DNA of 64,000 nt from Phoronis australis (taxonomy: Eukaryota > Phoronida > Phoronidae): the NCBI GenBank assembly GCA_002633005.1, contig NMRA01000809.1, positions 22,911-86,910 on the forward strand. Reading direction: 5' to 3'. Positions 39,001-54,000 of this stretch are shown here, piece after piece (the stretch's first letter is position 1; the number at the start of each line of letters is the position of its first letter). A program made the position numbers and the translations under genes. Below the pieces are notes generated by a model that worked only from the letters and a program-made list of their open reading frames with translations, made no database searches and was not told the origin of the DNA.

Positions 39001-42000
39001 CCAAATTCAAAAGTTTACTTAGTAGACATAATAAAATGGAATGTTAGTGTTTGGGGACTGTTGGAAGTGTACAGATTTTCTCAATGTTTTATCTCATGAT
39101 ACAAGGTCTTCATTAATTGTTTTATGGCCAAAAATGCATTTTTGGGATTACAGTTAGATGACATTTTTGAAGTTATTAGCTTTGACCAGAGCCACAAAAC
39201 GATAAAATATGTTTTTTCTGATTTCATTACCGTACTAACCGCCAATTGTCACCACTGTCTGCCAGACACTCGCCAAAATCAAGGCTGGTGACTTGACCAC
39301 TTAACTGTGTTCAAAATAGTCATGTGAGAACTAGCTCAGCTAGCAGAGCACATAGGTGTCGCTAATGTTCCTGGTTCAAATCCAGGCTGGGCTGTTTTCA
39401 GAAAATCATTTTCCCGCCAATAACATCACTTTACAGAATCAGTAGAAGATTGAACTACACCAAGAATTTGCACATAAGCGCAGTTACACTAGTGCACATC
39501 AGGACTTGGAATGACCAATGACAAAAAAGAGGAAAATTTTCCAGGTGATGTATCGTACCACAAATAACTAGGCTTCTGTGATAGAAATATTTTTTATGTT
39601 GTAAAATTGAACTGAAACAAACGTTTTTGCATGAATAAAGTCAACATAATGATAAAAACAGACAAGAAAGAGGAAACTGGAAATCAAACCAAAAAAGAGG
39701 AAATCCCCTTAAAAGAGGAAAATTCCAAGCCTTGGCACATGCTGGAATACTCACCACGGTGACGGCATCATTGAGAAGAGATTCCCCAAATATGATGATA
39801 TGTAAGACTTCATTGACGTGAATCTCTTCGAAAACCGCGAGCACTGCAACAGGATCCACGGCCGATATCAGGCTGCTGAAGACTGAACAGTGTACAAAAC
39901 TAACAGTACCGTTCTCGTTGAACCAATCACCAGACAAGGATAATCCGTACAGCGAGGCACTAATAGTAAGGGTGTTGAAAATTGTGCCGGCAACAGCAAA
40001 AAGAAGGATGGTGCCAATGTTGTCAAAGAACGCCCGGTTGGGCATGAAGTAACCTGCCTCGAGGACAATAGGGGGCAGGAGGTAGTAGAAGAAGGTGTCG
40101 GCACTCAGTGTGTAGTCTTCTGCAGTCGTGCCAGTGGCGAACAGGATTCCTCCAACAAGCACACCGAGGATAATAAGCATACAGCTCTCGGGGAAGATGG
40201 ATGACAGTTTATTGTAAAGATGAAAACCTGAAAATAGATGAATAGCAGTGAGTCCGTGGAGTGTTTCCAACACTTTCTTTGAGATTGCAATCTCCACTGG
40301 TTGAAAAAGAATGTAACGATTACTAGACTGAGTACTTAAAAAGTACACGTAGTATTTAAAACCATGCAGATATGCCTTGAAATACACTCGTCATTCAGAC
40401 AAGCAAACGATTTAACACCTGGCTGCTCTCAAGATCTCAGGGAAAGAAGGTGCTTTTGCAGAGACAACTGATGTGAAATGCTGCCCACGGTCTGGAGAAC
40501 AATAACCCACCAAGACAGGAAACCAAAGTACCTAGCATTTTACCACTACAACCCATCCCTAAGCAACTGTTAGTGTAAATGCCCAGGACCAGTCCATAAG
40601 GTCAGAAGACCATCTCCCTGTCAGCAGTTATGAATCTCAGTCTTGCAGCAAAAAGGAATCATTTTATATTTCATACCATGAATTGTGAATAATTCATATT
40701 AGAGGCAATGTTTTCATATTAACAAATAATTAAAATCTCTATAACCGACCCTCACCAAACTTCAAAAGTTTGGAACAAATTTGAAAAGTCCTGATAAATG
40801 ATGCTACATCAGTAAGCAAGAGACTTGACGCAAATTAATGAACAGCTCTGAGAAAAGACCAACCACTTCAAAGTGCAAAGATCCACTAATACCCCGTTCA
40901 CAAATTGGCTGAAATGCTACCGCTGTCACTAGCACTATTGTTAGTAGCAAAATTGCCAGACAATTTATTGTGAATGGTAACAAGTGTCACTTTTGCAAGC
41001 ATTTTGCTTGCAGTTTGAGTTACCCAAAACTGCTGGCATTTTGCTAGCACTTTTGTAGCCACACGTGCTTAATCAAAGTACACAAAACAAATAGGGGTGA
41101 GAGGCCTTTTTATAATCGCATTAATGAAGAGAGTGAATGTGTTTTTACACCAGTTTTCACTTTGACTGGATAAAATGTGAGAAACAAACTAACTGAAAAT
41201 GACCCTTTTGCAGCCACCTGGTTTACCTGGTCTATCTAGCAAAATGCTAGCTTTTGCTAGTGTTTTTGAGTGTTTTTGGAAGTGTTTTTGCCAGTGAAAC
41301 TGCAAACGTTTTCACCACTCATGTGAAACTTAAGTATTTGAGACACAGTAAGGAAGTGTAGACGCTAAAAATAGTTAATCTCTCAGGGGAAGTACTCAAC
41401 GTACTACAATACAACTGTCACCAAAACAGAGTTTTTAAGTATATCACAATTTTCGAAGGGTTCATAATTCACTATTTTAACACAGCAATGCGAAATATTA
41501 TCAGAAATGTTCTGCTTCCTGTCAGACAGGGAAAAAATTCACATTCGTGTTCTTTTTAATTAAATCAGTTTTTGGCCACAGTTAAGATTAAAAACCGGAT
41601 GATTGCCGCACAAATAAAAAAGTTCATGTTCAATTCAACGTTGAATTGAACATGAACTTTTTTATTTGTGCGGCGATCGTCCGGTGTTCTTTTTAGGCAC
41701 AGTAGTGACCGAGTTTAAGGGTCATGTGAACTTTACACAACTGTTTCTAGGCAACTCAATAATTGGTCTTAACAGCTTCAATAACTATTATAACTGACTG
41801 CAATGATGACTTCATTATGTTGCTGATGGAAAATTGAATAGAGGAGGGAAACAAGTCTGGCTATTGCAATATCTGTGCAGTCCTACGCTACAAACATGGC
41901 AATAGTTGAAAACAAGAGAAACGATTCTTCATGGTGAAATACCCAGCATTTTCTGATAAAAATACTCATTAAAAAGCCCATGGTTCTCCAAATAGCAGTC

Positions 42001-45000
42001 AGCAGTGGCAACCTGTATGCTTCCAAAAATAGATATTTTTTCTGTGAATTTGTTAATGATACAAGTAGGTTTTTGTGGAATTTTGACATTGAAATGTCAT
42101 AATTGATCACACCTTCTAAGCTGAAGACCGAATACCAATGTCTTTGCCTTTCTGAAAGGGCCAAAACCTAGACATTGATATGGATTCATTTTTGAGCAAA
42201 GCGTAGAAGCATAAATATTTTCGTCAAACCAAGTATCAGTATTGGTGCCTTGTTAAAAAGCAAACTGTAGCAATCCTCAAATTGCGACAATTTGTGGTTT
42301 GTATGGTTTCACAAAACTGTCCTCAATTATTTGTGCACAAAGCATAAATTGTCATAAAACGCAATTGGGTATTGGGTACGGCAAGTTTTCAGAGTATTGG
42401 GGGATGGATGGTGGTGCACCCCCCCCCCTCCATCAATGTAGTTAATGACTGAGGAAGAGGCGAAACTCAAGGAGAACATAGGGACAAGATTATATCCCCT
42501 GCACGCCACAACATTGAAGAGAATGGCATTGTGGGGAATAACTGTGACGAACGAAAGACGAGTGTGAAGGCTGATTGGATGTGATTGACTTCCAAATAAA
42601 TAAAGACATGGCAACAATGTAAAAACAAATGTCCATTGATAATGAATATTAACATGTAGAATGCAAATGATTGTCGTATTGTCGTCTGCCAGTCACGTGG
42701 TATGACACGTACTGCATTTACTCACATAGCTTAGAACTGTTATTTTTAACATCGTTGCAGGTTGTTTCAGAAATTCGACAACTTGTACTCTTAAGATGAG
42801 CAAATTGAAGGTTACAACAGTTAGTGTTACTTCACAAATCACTAAATATCACAGTTTGGCCATCCCAGATGTTGACTAACTACGGCAATTTGAGAGTAAC
42901 AGCAGTTTCTGCACTTGCGACAACTTGTGGTCTAATAACGGCATCTTAAGGCCCTTTCATATTGACTTAACTCCGGTCTGAGCAGAGCGTCGATGAAAAC
43001 AGGGCAGTTAACTGGACCATTCATACTAGCTTCGGTAGTTAATGAACATCGAATTTTTAAAAACGGTTGGTGACGCTGTCATCATCGAAGTTATCGCAAG
43101 GTAGCGCTGCATGCTAAAATTTTTTTAATGTGACAATTTGGGAACATTTACACGTGCTAAATGACATTAAACTTACCTTTAAATTGATTGGTTATTATTA
43201 GAGCAAAATATAAGTAGCTATTAGTGATGGCACTACCCTGCAACTGTTGACGATAACAGTGGCATCTGGCGATAATTTCGAATGGACCGAAGTTAACCGT
43301 TCATACTGCACCGCAGCATCGACGCTGCGCTATTAAATCCTCCTGTTAACTGCGATGTTAACTGGAGATGTTAACTGCGATCCATGACCGAAGTTAAGCT
43401 TTCATACTGACCGCAACTCCCTAAACCATCGACGTTAGTATGAAAGGCCCTTTACAGATGCGAGTCCACTATTGAATACCAAAGCGACACACCAGTGCTC
43501 ATTAAATCTGGAATCCGTAACACCCTCATCAGACTTAACCACACTTATGTAAACTCAAAATATTCTGAGCTTTTGAAATTGCAATTTGCAGGCATAAAAC
43601 CTGGATACTTTACCTTTAAAAGTTTCCCCGTGTTTCTTTCATAGCAGAAAAATGCTCAAGAATCATTCAACATAAATTTTAACTCTCCAAAATAACCGTA
43701 CATCTGACCAATTAGCTCACTGATCTGACATCGAATAGGAGAAGATGTAAACAATAAGCTATTCTACAAATGGCACTTCATATTATATCAATCATATCTA
43801 TATACAATTAATAACTTGAGTTTATGAGTCATCAGATAACTATATCTCCCTTCAAGGCTACAAACTAACTGTAATCCAATCAAGGAAATCAATGCATTCT
43901 TGAACAGGTAGGTTAAGCTGCTGTTCCAACATGACAATATTCTTTTAAAACGAACAAAACACAAGAGGACATGGAGGATGTTTGTGAGGTATCCCCTCCC
44001 ATACAGGAAAATTCAGAACAAAACCACAGGTGGCCTTACCTGAGAGGCAAAAATGAGCTCCTTAGAAAATTCCAGAATACCTAGGACTTTGAGCTCCTTT
44101 TATTGACGATTGTTTTATACATAGATACCCCAGTTCCAAGTAGACCTAATTTACGGCAAAAATTCTCCAATCTGCGATAGCAAAACTTAATTATATTGCT
44201 TAAGGTTGGAGCTGGACCCAAATTCTAGAAATAAGCAACATTAGCTGTCCCAAAGAATTATCGGAAGACAGCAAAATAAAAGTCACTCAGTAGCTTGATA
44301 ACTCATTATCCGAAATTTGCGAAACATGGTGAACGCCAAAACTGCCCTTATCCCAAATTCCAGAAAATTCAAATTTTGCCAGTTTCTATGTCTCAAATTC
44401 TAGAGACTGTCCCAAATTGGAGAAATTTTACCGAAAACTTTGTTAAAATTAACTCCAATCAAACTACATGTGTTTGTGATACTCACATATCACTATCGCT
44501 GAGTCAATTTTTTAAAGAGTTGCAAAATCAATTGAAAATCAAATCGAAGAAAGTCGATGGTTAGACATTCAGTTGAAGGTAAACTTTCACCTTCTGTCCG
44601 AGAAGAAAACTTTTAATTTAGACCACGTCTTTTCAAAAATTGGTCGCAACTTATTCCTTACTCAAGATGAGAAGTGATTTTTGGGATTGCAAAGAGATGA
44701 CATTGAGACCATGCTGAACCCACAAAAATGACAAGTCTATAACATGTAGAACCTGATGTCAAACACCAACAAATGGTCAGATCTTTTGAAACCCTGATAT
44801 CATTTTCAATTTGACAATGGGACAATTTGATATCAGCTTATATCTTAAAATGTTCCAAATCTTAAAGATGCATAATCTCATTAAATTGTAAATATGCAAA
44901 TGAAGTACTAATTTACAAATAACCCCAGGTCCTCCAGTGTGCCAAAAACCATCCGAAAACCAGTTACCATTACAATCTCGTGAAAGTCTCGTTTTGTGAG

Positions 45001-48000
45001 ACCATTTTTATGTAAAGGAGTATGGTAATATTTCATTGCTACTCTCATGAAACAATGCACAGTTTCACTATCAAACATCGACTGCCGAATATTTGGAATT
45101 ACTAGGATTTTTTTATATGTTCACACTTGTTTTTAAGAGTATTAGTTGTAGTGCTTTCTTTAAAACCACAAATTTATTTACAAATTGTTTCTTGATTTAA
45201 CTTGTACACGTAGTTCTCCAGGAAGTCACTAGGTGGTTTTAGAGATCTTGTTGTTAAGTGAAGTGATAACAGGGGACATCAGTAGACAGAGGAGCAGCTT
45301 TAGGATCTTGGAAGCTCTAAAAATTAAAACAGAGCATCCCTTAATAAATTCCCAAGACACTGGTCAGACTGGAATCCCTCAATTAATTTAGTGTCACCTG
45401 CTGTTCAGTAGATGTCTCTGTAGTCTTCTTTACTGGGTTTCACACTTGCTGTGAATGTATTGCTTGGCAAGTTGGCATCCCACTCAGTGTTACTTTTGTG
45501 TTGTTTTCCCACCTATGTCATCCTGGTGGACTTTGCTGCCTTTTCTAGCATTATAGTCACTCCTTAGATGACTAAGGAAGGTAGCAGTATACAGAGATGC
45601 GTGTGATCATTTTAAAAATTTGTCTCCTTTTGGTGTTGCATGTCTCATGTTCGAATTAGACACTGTGGGACTAGACGTGTTGCGAGGCAATACAAGAAGT
45701 TACTGCTGAAACTTAAAAGTACGGAAAATAATTTGGTTTTCAATGAGAGTAATACCATCAGTATTGAAATCATGTCCAGTGGAGCACAGGTGGCTAAAAA
45801 TACCTGAATCAGAAGCATCCCCGAAACTAGGATGACGATGTTGTGACCTATACGCATTTTAATGGACTGTTTCATTTCACATATGTAACTGTCTGAGCAC
45901 TGGGTATCCTTACACTGGACACCATAGACAACACATGATTTATTACACTTGGGGGTCTTGTCCTTGACATTAACCAGTTGGCTATGGAGAGAATTAAACT
46001 TAAACGGTTTCTGGATGATAGCAATGTCTAACTGTTTAAATGTCCTCTTGAGGCGGTCAGAAAGACCCTGGACGTAGGGAATCACCACACGAGTAGAAGA
46101 ATTAAACTCACAGTAGTGGTTGTCTGAGTGTTTACTTTTCTCCTCTCTGATCTTTCTGCTTTGGTGAATGAACAACGTGGATAATTGCATTTGGCAAGAG
46201 CATCTTTAGAGTAATTCAGCTCCTTAGAAATGGCCGAAGGATCACAAACGATATCAGCCCCGCGGCCCAAAGAGCGAATCACACCCAGCCCGCGTACAAG
46301 AGTACGGTTCGAGTCAAATTGCAAACAGTGATCAGCGTGAGCACCCCTGCGGACATTTAAACAGTTTGACATTTCTATCATCCACAAACCATTTAATTCT
46401 CTCCACAGCCAACTGGTTATATTACCGGTAATGTCAAGGACAAAGACCTCCAAGGGTAATAAATCATGTGTTGTCTATGGTGTTCAGTGTAATGGTCCCC
46501 AATGCTTAGACAGTAACATAAGTGAAACAAAACAGTCCATAAAAATGTGTATGTCACAACATCATTGTCCTGGTTACAGGGACACTTATGAGGGGGCTAT
46601 TTTTAGCTACCTGTGTGCCACTGGACATGATTTCAATATTGATGATGTCATTATCCTAGACTGTGTGGAAGCCTTCAGAAGGGGTGTAAAGGAAGCTCTC
46701 CATGAGCGCACTGAATAATTCTTTAAATAAAAGAGGCGGTTTAAGATTCAATTTGTCACACGTATGGGATGGTGTTCTGACGTCAATGCCGCACCGTCTA
46801 GTCAAAACGCCACCAATTGGCCAGAATAACGATAACGTCACAAGCCAAGCTGAAAAAAGTCCGTGAGATGCGGACGTAACGTTTTTATTCTAGTATTAGA
46901 CTCAAACTTTATCTGTGCAGTACTAGGTTACTAACCTCGGGTCAATCAATACAAGAAACACCTTAATACTGTTATATGACACGATGCAGCCATGACATGG
47001 TCATGAAAGATTCACCTGTGGACAAAAAGAGGTGCGGAGCTGTTATTGTTTTGACTACTTGTGATTAGATGCGAAAATTAAATAGTGACATCAGACAGAA
47101 GTCTGTCAACTTGTAATTGGTTATCTAAGTTCATTAGTGACGTCTAAGGTCTTCTGACTTGTGACTGGTCATTAGTGAGTCAGTCAGCGACGGTAGACAG
47201 AACTCTTCCGATTGGTTACTGTGCAGAGGCCAGGCAAGCTCTTTCCGATTCAAAATTGGTCCGGTAAACTAATTAGCGGTGTCAAACAGCTCTTCTGCCT
47301 TAATTACAAACGAGTTGTTCCCACTCGCAATTAGTCACGTAACAAGTTAGGGACGTCAGACTGGTAAATGATTACGTTCATTAGTTCATACGTCACACAA
47401 AACGGTAAACATCTTTCATGAAAAATAGAAAACACCATCTCATTTTTCTATGAAAAGTGTGTATCACCTAATTAAGGTTATGTAAAACCTTAACGAGGAA
47501 AGTCGACTCAAAGTCTATTGCCAGAAAAACTAGTGAGTGTCAACCAGCAAAATTATATATTTTTTGAAAGACAAAGGATTATAAAAATATGTTCGATACT
47601 AACACATTCATAGCACAAAAACCTCGCAGTCGATTTTAATGAAACCTTCTTTAAAAACAGGGACCATGCATATCCTTAATATTTTTCTATGTTCAAGCTC
47701 TGTAACCATAGAGCTCTACCAATAGACAATATTTCAAAAAATTGAGGACATTCACAATGTTAGAAGACCTTGAAAAATGAAATTTTGGTGGCATTTGCCA
47801 AACTAACATTTGAACACATGCTATTTTCGTACAAATGTAACAAAACTGTGAAATTTTCTGGGTTTTGAGAAGTGATGGTGGACAATGCTCCCTCAGACCC
47901 AACATGACAGCTCCTAAACAACACATTTGCTAAACAATAGATTTGCCAACTGACATCACAAACAGACAACTTTGATAGTGGATACGTGTTAGTAGTGACT

Positions 48001-51000
48001 AGTGGAAACTGCAATCTGGATTAAATTCCACTTTCAAGTTTTAAACCCAGTGTAATAGCCGAAGAGAGGCAAGCATTCATCAAAACCATTCTGTCTTCAG
48101 CTTAGTCACAAACTGGCTAAGACACTACCACTATTTCTTGTAGCAAAAACTGTCACTCTCTGGACAGTTACAAGAGTCACTTTTGCAGGCTCTTTGCCAG
48201 TGGTTTGAGTTATGTACCCCAAAACTGTTGGTGTCTTCACTAATACTTTTGTAGCCTGACTCCGCTTACCTTTAATTATTGTTGCATTAACCAATTTATG
48301 ACACAAAGTGAAGTGTTTTGACATTAATTTTCATTTAAAAGCCACTCGATTTGGGTGGTTAGGAAACGGAACTAACTGTTGACGAAAATGACCTACCGGT
48401 ATTCTAGGACAGCTAAATGTCTGCCTGGCTAAAACGCAAGTGTTTTTGCTAGCATTTTAGTCGGTCACCTGCAAGTGTTTTCGCCACTCGTGAGCCTAGT
48501 ACGTGTCTGATGTTGGCAGCTTGTCCGATTATCAGTGCTATGAGGTGATGATAAAAGTGGACAGTTCATTTGGGATGTGGTTTGATCCAACTACATGTGT
48601 TATGAACTTGCACTTTTGTAAGGCTTTTGTAAGCTTGGGCCTCTATGCCCCTAAATTTAGACAACAATGACGCAGAAAAGAAATTTAAGTGAAGGAAGCA
48701 CGTTCCTCTGCGACTACACTACTGAATGGGCGTTTAGTGAATGGTCGGTTTTCTCACGCATATGCCATTTTTTAAACAAGAGTGTAATTATACGAGCAAA
48801 AAAATTATCTCCTCCTTCAATCCAAAGAGCCTATTTCCAAACATGGCTATGACTTGCTCTAAAAACTGAGTGTTCGTTTATTCATTTTGGGAGCTAAAAT
48901 TCTCCCGAGACAGCCATTCACAAAAACAATGACTGTACAAACTGGGTGTTAGCACAAAACTGGGTAGGCATTAAACTGAATATGGCAGTTAACCCTGACA
49001 AGAAGGGTACTTGTTTTGTTCAAGTGACCAAGATCCCATGCTTTCAGACACAAAATGATATTTTCTTGAGTGGATCTAATATGGTAAGAATGCTTGGGAA
49101 CCTGAGGATTTTCAGAGCATAGTTAGGTGGGACAAACAGATTGTAATTCAGGGAGGTACAAACTGGTGACTGGTAAACCTCTAACACTCGCAATGGGTTA
49201 ACCACACCATCATGTATTTTTACAAACGATCCCACGACATTTTTGGGTTTTATAGCTGGACATCTGCTCTTTACAAATAATTCCAGACATAACATTTTTT
49301 CAATTCAGGTGTCCGTTTTTTTTTCATTTTCGAATGTTGGCGACGATTGGGTCGTCCATGAAGGCCTTGTTTTGGTGAGGCCACTTCCCGTTCCGCGACC
49401 TGGGAATTATGACAGGAAATTACTTCCTGAATGACCCATAAATTCATCATTTGGATTTTTAAAAACTATTTTTCTTACGCGGTGTTGTATTGCTGCCGAG
49501 ACGCTGAAGAGAAATGACACTTATCTCGGCTCATCGTGCGCCACTGACAGACGTATCAGAAAAATCAGGCAGTACGAGTGAAAATATGGACGAATGTGCA
49601 CGAAATGTGAATAAGACACTTCAAAACAAATCGCCAAATTCCTACAAAGAGGATTAACACCCGATTGACGGCATCTTGAGGAATGCATGGCGATTAATCC
49701 ACTATCAAAAAAGCAATGTGTACAGTCAACCACAAGCAGTTTATACCTATTGTGGTGTAGCAAGAGGGCATTTTGTATTTAGTTATTATACTTTAATCAA
49801 AGTTATGATAATAGTAACTCTACTAAACTTTGCCATTTTTGACATCAAAGTGGCATCATGAATGTGCAATTTACTAAGTTAAAGTAGATTTTACAATGAG
49901 GAGTTGTCACTTGTTAATTACACTTCACAAACTTACACATATAGTGAGTGAAGAAAATCAGATAAAATCCCATCTGACAGTTTATGTAAACAATTGCAAT
50001 AAAAACAACAACAGATACATGAGAGCACATCCATTCACAAGATCTATTTATTTTAGCAGCCACTGGAGAGGTCCCAGGAAACCATGAATGATTGAATATC
50101 ACATCACACTATCCAATGAACCCAGTTCATGCCATGTACTGTACGCAAACCTTCAAGGTTAAGTACTGGCATAGACTGGATTCCACAATACCATTCCACA
50201 CCAAAGTGCTCAGACAGAGATCGCCTACAACGCTTAAGTCCTTAAACCACGGACAACCAATATGGTAAAGCCAGTGTGGTAACTTAAAAACTGACACGCT
50301 ACATTTTACCGTCTTATCAATTCCATGCAGGCGAATGGACAGGACATTGCTCTCACCAGATGACGAGCATTGCATGCTTGAATTCAGGAAACTGCCTGGG
50401 AATACTTGTCAAGGCAATGTGCCAATAGCTTTTGCTGTGCTGAAGATTTTTGTCTATTCAGCAAGATTTTTGTTAAGTATTTCTGTCACGTGACCTTGGG
50501 TAGCTAAATTGTAGCACAACAGCAGTGTTAATATGGTACAACTGTAGCTTACAAAGTATTTCCATCCATGGCGTTGACCTAAAACTTTAAGAGAGAATTA
50601 TTGACCAGACAGACATGAAGGTTTAAACAAGGTCTCATGAGTTTTGAGCATGTCTGTGAACTCTGTAATAAAGTGAAAGATACCCTAGTGGATGATAATG
50701 CATTTTTATTCAGCAGACTAGTACCAGCTTTTGTTTTTGCCTAGTTAAAGCATATCACTTGTTACTGCTGAATCTTCACAAAATGGTAAAACATTCCAAG
50801 AAAAGTCATATTAGATAATATCTAATAGACCAAGATGCTTAAAGGTTACGCAGGGCACTTGAAAAATGGCCAAATTTTCACATTTCGGAACATCATATCT
50901 CAGAAATGACTCATCTTCAGATATCGTGCTTTATACACTGTTCTACAAAAAGCAGTTAGGAATTGTTTTTAAAATTTTCCACTTTTGCATGATATCAAAA

Positions 51001-54000
51001 AATAGGACTTGTGTAATTTTTATGACAAAACTCAAGTTGCAAGAAAATAAAAACAAAATGAAAATTTAGAAAACTAACTTTTGAGATTTCACCTTGAAGA
51101 ATATTATCAAACAAAATTTAGTCAAATATTATTATTGATTGTGTTGCTTTGTAATGGATGAACCATTCTTTTTTGCTAAATTCTACTAAAAAACATGGAC
51201 ACGTGACCCAATTAGGAGCAGATTAGTATAGAGTCGGAAATCAACTTCAAGCTATACTTCAAGAAAATACTTTACAGAAGTAAAATCTATATTTTGGTAT
51301 TTGGCTAAACACACTGACAAGTCGATTTAAAGGTCCTACACTACCTTAAAAGATTGAGCTTTTATAATCTGTTGTTCATCAGCCAGTTACTTTTCCTTTT
51401 GACATGAATGCCTTTATATTGTAGAGCACAAAATTACAAAACTTGATTCTACATTCAAGCTAAAATTCTTAAGATAAAATGCCAGGTGATGACCTCACTA
51501 GGTTTGCAGGTTAACACATACACAGACCTGGGTAGTGTTGTGTAGACACAACAATCTTGCTAGGGAATAAGCAAGTTAGTGTGACCATGTGCTTCCACTT
51601 GAAATACATTGGCGAAATCTCGAAAAGTCTTGCGCATTCTATGAGGGGGAACACTCCACATTTTTGACGCAGCTGGAAAATTCGGATATACTCGAATATA
51701 CCGGGTAGGTAGGCACCACACAGTTTGTTCAAATATACAGGAGTGCCTGTAGTAAAAGTGTCAACAAAACCCCTAACTTGGTTGCAGACAGAAACCAGAA
51801 AGTGTGTCAGCTGGTAATGAGGAAGTACACTATTTCCAGGTAACCTGAAACACCTGAGGTGAACTCTATCACATTTAATTTCAGTCACACAAAGAGACAT
51901 TTTACCTGATTAGGAACAAAGCTCTTAGTCAGACCTTGAGAGGACAACTTGTTCTAAGAATTTCTTTGTGTGGGTAATAAAACCCCAAGCACACAATGCA
52001 GTAAATTATGAAATTACATTTTTGTGGTTAAGTTAACTGCAGTTGATGAGGAGCAGCTGCTTCTTGTATTCATTTACATATAAGAAAGGTCATTAGAACT
52101 CTTAAAATCAAGGCTGTTCTTATGACCACGACCTTCCTACAAGAACAGACCACCATCAAGCGTATCAAGATTATTGTACAATCCTACCAATTTTGCTCAC
52201 AATACTGTAGATGAGTGAAATTTTTTTTTTCATAAAAAAGAAGCACCAAACAAATGCATTATCATTTTATACCAAACATCACACAATGGTTACCTTTGGA
52301 AATTATTGTCGTCTGAACTTGATGCGATTTTACCCCACTTATAGGCCACAGTAAATTGTGAACAAGATTAGTCTATGCAGTATAAGATGGTCACTTACTT
52401 AGAGATGTGGTAAGTTGTTTGCAGACATTTTCCACCTGGTGCGCCAGGTCTTTGTCAATGAATGAGGGATTTTCCCGAGTTTCACTGGTTGAGAATGCTT
52501 GAATACATGGGAGGTAAGTGGAGGCCTTGGTCCCGATTCAAGAGGGACCAGGTCGAAACGTCTGCAAATAACCTACCACGTCTCTAAGTAAGTGACCATC
52601 TTATACTACAATGCCTCTTGAGACCAATGACGAACCTTTTCTCCAAGATTAGTCTATGCACAGATAATAATTGTTTTTCTTAATATCTTTGTGTTTACAT
52701 GGTTCCATGTTTAGCATAAAATCATCTCGCCAAAGGTGACCTAGAAAAATTCACAGGTTGCCAAAGGGTGAATAAGCTCGGCAAAATAAGGAAACCCCGT
52801 ATGCGCCGGTGTGATAGCCCTGGTCATATTTATAAGAAAGGGTTTGACGTGACACATACGTACCTATGAACAGGTTACACTAATGCAACTTGTCCACACA
52901 CGCACGCACGCACACACACACTCACACACACAATCACACACACACACACACTCACACACACACAGTGTCACATCCAATAACTAGCGCAAGGCAGAAGTTG
53001 TTGCTTTGGGCACGACAACGAGCAGCTGGCACGAATATGGCACACAAAAGAAGACCCGTCTCGTCATCGACTGTATGTAACTGCAGTTGATAACGATTTC
53101 CGCCTTGCCCCAGGTTTGCGACCACACAGCGATTAGAAGTGGTGCAAGTTACCCAAGAACAAGTGAGCTACACTGCCTCGATATGGTGCAGTAAGTTGTC
53201 ACAAGTGGGGCAAGTAATGCACTACTATAAATAGCATAAACAGCCCCAAAACCTAGCTACATTACTCGTTCCAGGAGAAACTTATTCAAGGGTAAGACTA
53301 TGTGTGGACGGCACTATAGTTAGCAATATTCGGAAATGAATAGGCACTATAGTTAGCAATATTCTGAGGTGAAGAAATGAGGCATCTGAATTGGAAAAGC
53401 TGGACATCTGAAACTAACATTAAATAGAAGATAAGTAGTCCTGCACTTTTCTTTTCCTTTCTCTCCCTTCGTGTGTCCCTAAGGATGGGCATGAGCTATC
53501 TTACTACATCTCTTATGGCGCTTTTTATTGCCCATCTTACCAGAGATTACCTATTATACGTTATTTACCTATATTCATTAAATTGTAATTGTATTAGTAT
53601 AATAAATGACCTTATATCGCCTACCTCGGACTCCTTTTCATCTCTGGTAACGAGCTTGCGATGCACGTATCATTTATCTTTATTCGGGACATATGACGAT
53701 CATAAATAGAAGAATTGTAAAGGAAAGGTATTTTACCTGGGAAGTCACCAGAAATTTCAAAACGAATTACAGACGAATTCTTGTTTGTCTGACTTTTGAC
53801 TTTGTAACGACTTGCCAGTGCCAAAATCCGGCAACTTCGTGGCAACTCGGGATTTTTACCAGGTCGCGAAACAAAATCTGAGGTCACATTGGCAGGCTGT
53901 TGGTTGCCAAATTGAGTACTGGTTTATCTATATGGTACGAAAATATCTTCCTGAGCTTCAGTCCGTACGTAACGTATTTTCAAGTGAGGTCAGTCCTTTG

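Larger units (their letters stand above)
26816..39754 (-). other. SLC9 intron 2
   Basis: 12939-bp GT-AG intron. Contains a piggyBac-like MITE (28573-28966), a 41-bp tandem repeat (32462-32560), a TAG-flanked MITE (33621-34049), a remnant of the monomer element (about 35455-35520), a full copy (37150-38462) and a tRNA-like sequence (39325-39393). I saw nothing codable in the rest. Confidence 0.8.

Noticed and set aside
39641-39754. Long minus-strand open frame continuing past SLC9 exon 2
   Set aside because: The NHE consensus and a GTGAGT donor stop at 39755, and the sequence resumes correctly at 26815; the extra residues are intron read-through.
46082-46453. Minus-strand open frame as an independent gene
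   Set aside because: Its central part is the linker of the Penelope-like fragment and its start lies in the inverted copy.
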